DNA from: Nitrospinae bacterium RIFCSPLOWO2_12_39_16
Lineage (GTDB): Bacteria > Nitrospinota > Nitrospinia > UBA9942
Length of the DNA stretch: 7,671 nt
NCBI GenBank assembly: GCA_001805005.1
Contig: MHDO01000016.1
Coordinates: forward strand, 1 to 7,671
Direction: 5' to 3'
In this document: piece by piece, positions 4,885-7,671 of the stretch
Position numbering within the stretch: position 1 is the first letter of the stretch
Layout: every line of letters starts with the position of its first letter
Notes under the pieces: model-generated
Database searches by the model: none
Seen by the model: only the letters and a program-made list of their open reading frames with translations
Told to the model about the DNA's origin: nothing
Position numbers and translations under genes: made by a program

Positions 4885-5184
4885 TTAAATCTGCACGGCA
4901 AGTGTCCCTTTATGTTGTTTCTCTATCTGGGCTAATTCAAAAAGACAATTAGCTGCCTTGACCACCTTGTTTGCCCCACCTGGCTGAAAATATGTTTCGC
5001 CACAACCCCTACACACCCATGCTTTTATCCCCGAGAGTCTAATTTTTATCCCTTCCCTTTCAAATTCCTGAGAGATAAATCCCTTCTCCAATATGTCTCC
5101 ACACTCTGAACAGGGTTGTTTCATTAATGTATCAGGGTCTTTAAGCTTATTTAAAAGTCTAACTGATACTTTTTGTTTTCTCAT
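4885..5184 (-). CDS. YgiT-type zinc-finger protein, probable antitoxin
   Basis: This 99-residue protein has two cysteine pairs, C25-S-E-C28 and C58-R-G-C61, separated by a strand-rich segment: the zinc-binding fold of the YgiT/MqsA N-terminal domain. WVCRGCGETYF is characteristic. No helix-turn-helix follows, unlike MqsA; the C-terminal tail (residues about 71-99) is helical. Such stand-alone YgiT-type domains are often found next to DUF4258 proteins and are assumed to be antitoxins. The start at 5184 is preferred to an in-frame ATG at 5220 because it forms an ATGA overlap with the upstream gene's stop and has GAGG 9 bases ahead. It is the second gene of the operon. Confidence 0.75.
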   Translation of the reverse strand: MRKQKVSVRLLNKLKDPDTLMKQPCSECGDILEKGFISQEFEREGIKIRLSGIKAWVCRGCGETYFQPGGANKVVKAANCLFELAQIEKQHKGTLAVQI

Positions 5185-5516
5185 GAACTTTTTCCTCTTT
5201 TTGTTGGAGTAATCCACCATGGTTTTTGAGGGATATAAGCTGTAACTATATCTATTAAATCAGGCATTGAGTAATCACAAACAGTATGCAAAGGAGAAGT
5301 AGTAGCCTCCGCAAAATGAAAGTTACCTAAAATAAGGCACCGATAGTCATCAGGGTAGTTTTCTATGATTTTACTATTACCTGTCAAAGCCTCTATAGTA
5401 TTTGTCTCGTTAAAACCCTCTTCTATCATATGACGAATAGCGTGAATTCTTACTCTATATTTTCCTGATATAACAAGTTTCTTAATGCTTTCAAGTATCG
5501 CATATTCATCGCCCAT
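5181..5516 (-). CDS. DUF4258 protein, probable toxin
   Basis: The protein is 111 residues from the ATG at 5516. It opens ILESIKKLVISGKYRVRIHA then IRHMIEEGF, and continues EALTGNSKIIENYPDDYRCL and DIVTAYIPQKPWWIT. This is the DUF4258 layout: a strand-helix start with R/H residues (here RIHAIRHM), a YPDDYR turn and a VTAY..P..W ending, thought to be a RelE-like or ribonuclease fold. With the YgiT-type partner it forms a recognisable TA pair; the toxic role comes from such pairings, not from this sequence alone. Start choice: TTG at 5552 and ATG at 5528 overlap a well-formed promoter, whereas ATG 5516 falls where transcription should begin. No SD is present, so leaderless translation is likely. 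Confidence 0.75.
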   Translation of the reverse strand: MGDEYAILESIKKLVISGKYRVRIHAIRHMIEEGFNETNTIEALTGNSKIIENYPDDYRCLILGNFHFAEATTSPLHTVCDYSMPDLIDIVTAYIPQKPWWITPTKRGKSS

Positions 5517-5523
5517 CTGCCAA

Positions 5524-5552
5524 ATCATATTACAATATGGTAAATTTTTCAA
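5524..5552 (-). promoter_or_regulatory. Promoter of the DUF4258/YgiT operon
   Basis: TTGAAA (5552-5547), exactly 17 bases, then TATGAT (5529-5524); each box matches consensus at five of six positions. The -10 box ends 7 bases before the chosen ATG, so the RNA should start at or next to the start codon. Confidence 0.6.
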
Positions 5553-5582
5553 GAAAAAAACAGGAAAAAAACAGGAAAAAAA

Positions 5583-5684
5583 ACGAGTTCACAAAGTTCA
5601 GAAGATGGTCAGTTTTGGTATCCAATTGGAGTGGCAGTAGATTCATCAGGGAATATCTATGTTACTGATACCTATAACAATCGT
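5583..5684 (+). pseudogene. NHL-repeat fragment of a beta-propeller protein
   Basis: The frame reads SEDGQFWYPIGVAVDSSGNI and then YVTDTYNNR, a textbook NHL repeat (GQF..P.GVAVD..GNIYV.D..N.R). NHL proteins are many-bladed propellers, usually secreted or surface proteins several hundred residues long. Only one blade is left here. Upstream the frame runs into A-rich sequence with CAGGAAAAAAA repeated, and downstream GGGGTCAGGC begins four bases after the last repeat codon, so the blade is cut at the repeat. It is a displaced scrap of a gene elsewhere in the genome or of a lost neighbour, and is not expressed as a functional protein. Confidence 0.75.
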
Positions 5685-5687
5685 GGC

Positions 5688-5699
5688 GGGGTCAGGCTT
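5688..5699 (+). repeat. REP-type end motif GGGGTCAGGCTT, copy 3
   Basis: Identical over 12 bases to 4026-4037. It begins a segment with small inverted repeats (GGCAT/ATGCC around 5707-5723; GCCTTG/CAAGGC at about 5722-5760) and leads into a RAYT transposase start at 5742. That connects this motif family to RAYT elements. Confidence 0.65.
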
Positions 5700-5741
5700 C
5701 GGGAATTGGCATTTGAAGGATGCCTTGTGATATAGTTAATA

Positions 5742-5783
5742 ATGGCACGGAAACCAAGGCTGCATTATACAGGCGCATTGTGA
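5742..5783 (+). pseudogene. N-terminal scrap of a REP-associated Y1 transposase (RAYT)
   Basis: ATG at 5742 opens MARKPRLHYTGAL and then stops. MARKPRL.YPGALYHV is the usual beginning of RAYT transposases, single-strand HUH-type enzymes related to IS200/IS605 TnpA that mobilise REP hairpins. Only 13 residues remain, with none of the catalytic HUH or tyrosine motifs. The break is followed within 10 bases by the promoter of the next TA operon. This remnant is the best evidence that the GGGG(T/A)CAGGC copies are REP-type ends. Being so short, it rests on family recall. Confidence 0.6.
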
Positions 5784-5791
5784 AAAAACAA

Positions 5792-5821
5792 TTGACAGAC
5801 CTCATTATGTAATGATATTTT
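5792..5821 (+). promoter_or_regulatory. Promoter of the Phd-type antitoxin/VapC operon
   Basis: A perfect TTGACA (5792-5797) is followed after 16-18 bases by GATATT or TATTTT. The spacer holds CATTA-TG-TAATG, an inverted repeat suited to autorepression by the antitoxin dimer. The implied 5' leader is about 60 bases. Confidence 0.5.
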
Positions 5822-5892
5822 ATGTTTATAGTTACAGCAATACCATAATTTATCATAATCAGCATTACCTTTTCTTTTATGTGAGACAAGTT

Positions 5893-6132
5893 ATGAAGAC
5901 GGCAACAGCAAAAGAATTTATTAGACAGGTATCCGCAATCCTTGAAGATGTCAGAAAAGGCGAGGAGATTACTATAATAAAAAATGGGGAATCTATTGCT
6001 ATTTTGAAGCCTTTTAGGAGAAATGGAAAACAATTTAATCCTGTTGGATTTGGCATGTGGAAAGACAGGAAAGACCTGAAAGATGTAATAAGGTGGATAA
6101 TCGAACGGAGGAAAGAAAGATTTCAAAGATAA
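5893..6132 (+). CDS. Phd/YefM-type antitoxin
   Basis: This 79-residue protein begins MKTATAKEFIRQVSAILEDV, then RKGEEITIIKNGESIAILKP, the well-known Phd/YefM fold: a helix, then two strands that dimerise and bind operator DNA. The tail (about residues 48-79, lysine- and arginine-rich, ending RRKERFQR) would be the toxin-binding segment that becomes ordered on the VapC surface. In-frame GTG at 5881 is an alternative start; ATG 5893 matches the family start. SD support is lacking for both. It precedes and overlaps the PIN toxin gene by 13 bases, the standard antitoxin-first vapBC-like order, and would repress its own promoter at 5792-5821. Confidence 0.8.
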   Translation: MKTATAKEFIRQVSAILEDVRKGEEITIIKNGESIAILKPFRRNGKQFNPVGFGMWKDRKDLKDVIRWIIERRKERFQR

Positions 6133-6539
6133 TCTTTGATACCGATGTTCTTATATGGTATTTCAGGGGCAATCAAAATGCGAGAGATCTTTTAGCGAAC
6201 GTTCCGTCCAGAGATAGATTGGTATCATCTCTTTGTATAATGGAATTAATTCAGGGATGCCTTGATAAAAAGGAAGTAAAAACTGTAAAAGAATTTGTTA
6301 AAGAAAACTTTCCGTTAGTAATCCATCCCGATGAAAAAATATCAGAGAATGCAATAGAATTGCTCGAAAAACATGCTTTGTCAGATGGATTAGGAACTAT
6401 TGATGCTCTTATAGCATCATCCGTATTATTAAAAGAGGCAACTTTTGTAACTGCAAATTACAAACACTTTAAAAACATACCCAACCTTAATATCCAGAAA
6501 TTTGACCCATTAGCAGCCTGTCCCCATTTCTTTGTTTGA
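6120..6539 (+). CDS. vapC: VapC-type PIN-domain ribonuclease toxin
   Basis: PIN toxins cut tRNA or rRNA with magnesium held by acidic residues. Seen here, numbering from the proposed start: D7 in KIIFDTDVLIWYF, E42 in SSLCIMELIQG, D95 in LGTIDALIA, and N in the late FVTANYKHFKNI, where that position is often D or N. The 139-residue length is typical. The frame has no ATG near the expected start: ATT at 6120 has GGAGG at 6107-6111 with ideal 8-base spacing, and the earlier GTG at 6093 or 6057 would add an odd basic leader. I chose the ATT tentatively. The last codons (ACPHFFV) run through an inverted copy of the REP motif, so the native C-terminus may have been replaced. Confidence 0.82.
   Translation: MSKIIFDTDVLIWYFRGNQNARDLLANVPSRDRLVSSLCIMELIQGCLDKKEVKTVKEFVKENFPLVIHPDEKISENAIELLEKHALSDGLGTIDALIASSVLLKEATFVTANYKHFKNIPNLNIQKFDPLAACPHFFV
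6515..6525 (-). repeat. REP-type end motif, inverted copy 4
   Basis: AGCCTGTCCCC is the exact reverse complement of GGGGACAGGCT at 4776-4786. It lies inside the last codons of vapC and faces the copy at 5688, so the Phd/VapC operon is bracketed by inverted motif copies. Confidence 0.6.
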
Positions 6540-6576
6540 ATTGGTTTGATGTGAAAGGTGGGGCTGAATTTATTTT

Positions 6577-6607
6577 CAATCATTACAAAAAGTGATATTT
6601 CAAGACC
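6577..6607 (+). repeat. Dispersed repeat, direct copy
   Basis: This 31-base unit matches the minus strand of 4135-4165 with one difference (G for C before TGATATTTCAAGACC). It separates the VapC module from the second PIN module. Bases 6608-6651 hold no gene. Confidence 0.75.
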
Positions 6608-6651
6608 CTCGCCCTCTACTAAAAGTTTATCCTCCCTCAAAAAAGGTAGTC

Positions 6652-6680
6652 TTGTATAAATCTTTTATGATATATTTATA
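6652..6680 (+). promoter_or_regulatory. Promoter of the second PIN toxin operon
   Basis: TTGTAT (6652-6657), 17 bases, TTTATA (6675-6680); modest matches in AT-rich DNA. The -10 box ends 5 bases before the ATG at 6686, and AAAGG abuts the ATG with no spacer, so a leaderless start is more likely than SD-led initiation. Confidence 0.35.
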
Positions 6681-6685
6681 AAAGG

Positions 6686-7135
6686 ATGAAAGTATATATA
6701 GATACCAGTGCTTTAAATAGAATATTTGATGACCAATCACAGCCAAGGATTTATCTTGAAGCATCTTCTATGTTGATAGTTTTTATGCTCATTGATTTTG
6801 AAACTATTGAGTTTGTTTCTTCTGATGTTTTATTGTTTGAGAATGTGAGTAACCCCTATGAGGAAAGAAGGGTATTTATAAATTTATGCATTCAAAAGGC
6901 AAAACATATTCAGCCAATAAATGAAGGTATTTTAACACGGGCACAGGAAATAGAAGCACTTAATATAAGGGGTCTTGATGCCTTACACATAGCCTGTGCA
7001 GAGAAATTAAAAGCAGACTATTTTCTTACCTGCGATGATAAAATATCAAAAAGGTATAATGGCTCAATAAAAGTTCAGAATCCAACTAATTTTGTAATAA
7101 ATTTCTTTAAAAAGGAGGAATCAAATGACAGTTAA
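6686..7135 (+). CDS. PIN-domain toxin, second module
   Basis: A 149-residue PIN nuclease. D6 in KVYIDTSALNRIFDD, E52 in SSDVLLFENVSNP, D98 in IRGLDALHIACAE, and D117/D118 in YFLTCDDKI make up the metal-binding set, so it looks active. IRGLDALHIACAEKLKADYF is the most recognisable stretch. It likely cleaves RNA, with the target unknown. The gene comes first in its operon, unlike most vapBC pairs, and overlaps the next gene by 11 bases. The protein ends KKEESNDS, part of which is forced by the neighbour's SD. The ATG at 6686 is the natural family start (MKVYIDTS). No repeat interrupts it, so this is probably one of the intact modules in the window. Confidence 0.85.
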   Translation: MKVYIDTSALNRIFDDQSQPRIYLEASSMLIVFMLIDFETIEFVSSDVLLFENVSNPYEERRVFINLCIQKAKHIQPINEGILTRAQEIEALNIRGLDALHIACAEKLKADYFLTCDDKISKRYNGSIKVQNPTNFVINFFKKEESNDS

Positions 7136-7343
7136 AACAGAATCTCTTCCGGATATAAAAATACTTAAAAGCGAGGTTGTAGAGACCATTGCAAAAAATC
7201 TTGGTGTAACAAAGACAGCTTTTTTCCTTAGAGAAACAATGTCTCAAAAAACAGATTATCTCAAAATCAAAGAAGGGTTATTTGGAAAGAAAACCGCTGC
7301 TCAACTTTATCGTGAGATTTCTGAATGGAAAAAGAAGATATAA
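7125..7343 (+). CDS. Small antitoxin-like partner of the second PIN toxin
   Basis: A 72-residue protein with VVETIAKNLGVTKTAFFLRE in the middle, which reads as a helix-turn-helix- or ribbon-helix-helix-like segment, then KIKEGLFGKKTAAQLYREIS and WKKKI. The second half would suit a toxin-binding helix. I cannot name the family. Its position, overlapping the PIN gene by 11 bases with a strong AAAGGAGG (7111-7118) 6 bases before the ATG, argues that it is the antitoxin and is made in excess by efficient initiation. It is the last gene before 328 bases of non-coding, repeat-rich DNA. Confidence 0.65.
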   Translation: MTVKTESLPDIKILKSEVVETIAKNLGVTKTAFFLRETMSQKTDYLKIKEGLFGKKTAAQLYREISEWKKKI

Positions 7344-7395
7344 TCTATATCATGGGGGGGGGTATTTTGCTTTAATTCCTAAATTCACTTTTCTC

Positions 7396-7414
7396 AAAAA
7401 GTGATATTTCAAGA
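7396..7414 (+). repeat. Dispersed repeat copy, interrupted
   Basis: AAAAAGTGATATTTCAAGA is identical to the start of the copies at 6591 and 7649 and then breaks off two to three bases short, where the MITE-like element begins. ACC resumes after that element (7560-7562). Confidence 0.7.
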
Positions 7415-7416
7415 GG

Positions 7417-7559
7417 CTGTTGCCCAAATATATTTATCTCACCAATTGCTATTTTTTATGTCATTCCCACGAAAGTAGGAATCCAGAAGTTGTTGAATTT
7501 ACATAGACTGGATTCCCGATAGAACCATTCGGGAATGACATTTGTGGTTTGGGCAACAG
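7417..7559. mobile_element. MITE-like palindromic element
   Basis: Perfect 12-base terminal inverted repeats, CTGTTGCCCAAA (7417-7428) and TTTGGGCAACAG (7548-7559), enclose a second long palindrome. In the inner one TGTCATTCCC (7459-7468) pairs with GGGAATGACA (7531-7540), and GGAATCCAG (7478-7486) pairs with CTGGATTCC (7508-7516). The inner unit belongs to the widespread TCATTCCC..GGAATCC palindromic repeats of many bacteria. There is no coding capacity, so it would need a transposase in trans. It appears to be inserted in a dispersed repeat copy. Confidence 0.7.
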
Positions 7560-7648
7560 ACCGTGTAGACCTGACATCATTTGTTTTCTGTATTCACCCT
7601 TAACAAAGGGGGTTCGGGGGTTGTTGTATGGGTTGGATTTATAAAAAG

Positions 7649-7670
7649 AAAAAGTGATATTTCAAGACCC
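7649..7670 (+). repeat. Dispersed repeat copy at the right edge
   Basis: It has the same core as 6591-6607 (five As, then GTGATATTTCAAGACC), running to the end of the window. Its continuation, and whether another TA module follows, lies outside. Confidence 0.7.
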
Positions 7671-7671
7671 C

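Larger units (their letters stand above)
7344..7671. other. Gene-free, repeat-rich right end
   Basis: No coding frame is supported here. In order it holds a run of nine Gs (7354-7362), a small hairpin TCACTTTT/AAAAGTGA leading into a dispersed repeat copy (7396-7414), a MITE-like palindromic element (7417-7559), a CCCTT/AAAGGG inverted repeat followed by a G-rich stretch (about 7597-7621), and a further dispersed repeat copy at the window edge. Confidence 0.7.

Noticed and set aside
5692..6126. Minus-strand frame of 144 residues opposite the Phd-type antitoxin
   Set aside because: It lies opposite a well-supported antitoxin, promoter and RAYT remnant, and has low-complexity aromatic content.
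6458..6640. Minus-strand frame of 60 residues across the end of vapC
   Set aside because: Antisense of vapC and repeat DNA, with no supporting signals.
4135..7414. The repeat-bounded TA genes as an integron cassette array
   Set aside because: The repeats lack the paired core sites of attC, modules occur in both orientations with their own promoters, and no tyrosine integrase is present.
3864..7670. The dispersed repeats as a CRISPR array
   Set aside because: Copies are hundreds of bases apart, in both orientations and of unequal length, with genes rather than spacers between them.

Overview
This is an AT-rich bacterial accessory region. A complete permuted tmRNA gene rules out an archaeon. 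REP-type repeats, a RAYT (REP-associated Y1 transposase) remnant, an NHL-repeat fragment and a dense run of toxin-antitoxin (TA) genes fit a free-living environmental bacterium, perhaps Nitrospirota, Omnitrophota or Desulfobacterota. The phylum cannot be settled from this window.

Left part (1-2620): a decayed restriction-modification (R-M) locus. A PD-(D/E)XK nuclease-like gene on the minus strand diverges from a set of plus-strand genes. The first of these has an unrecognised N-terminal reading frame that runs out of frame into the C-terminal half of a beta-class DNA methyltransferase. That is followed, in another frame, by what looks like the C-terminal end of a restriction endonuclease. 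The next gene is a complete beta-class methyltransferase (DPPY near the N-terminus, DPFAGSGTT near the C-terminus). The locus reads as a two-methyltransferase system that lost one methyltransferase N-terminus and most of one endonuclease.

Middle (2631-3394): ssrA (tmRNA) with a strong sigma-70-type promoter, a clear tag frame (ANTYEYALAA) and a tRNA-like 3' end finishing in CCA. The C-terminal remnant of a large serine recombinase converges on it. The last codons of that remnant are the antisense of the tmRNA 3' end, so the tmRNA 3' end was probably the attachment site of an integrated element whose recombinase has since been destroyed.

Right part (3515-7671): a TA-rich, repeat-rich stretch. 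In order: a RelB-like antitoxin with a truncated RelE-like toxin; fragments of a further small gene; BrnT-BrnA (minus); DUF4258 protein plus YgiT-type zinc-finger protein (minus); an NHL-repeat fragment and a 13-residue RAYT transposase remnant; a Phd/YefM-type antitoxin with a VapC PIN toxin; and a second PIN toxin followed by a small antitoxin-like gene. Two related short repeat motifs, GGGG(T/A)CAGGC and GTGATATTTCAAGACC, sit at nearly every module boundary and at several gene break points. A palindromic MITE-like element lies near the right end.

The TA operons are compactly built, with ATGA or longer overlaps, and second genes generally have visible Shine-Dalgarno (SD) sequences. Several first genes instead have a -10 hexamer only 5-8 bases before the start codon, which suggests leaderless transcripts. 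No wholly new system is proven. The most unusual signals are the repeat-bounded TA array, the recombinase-tmRNA overlap and the leaderless-start pattern.
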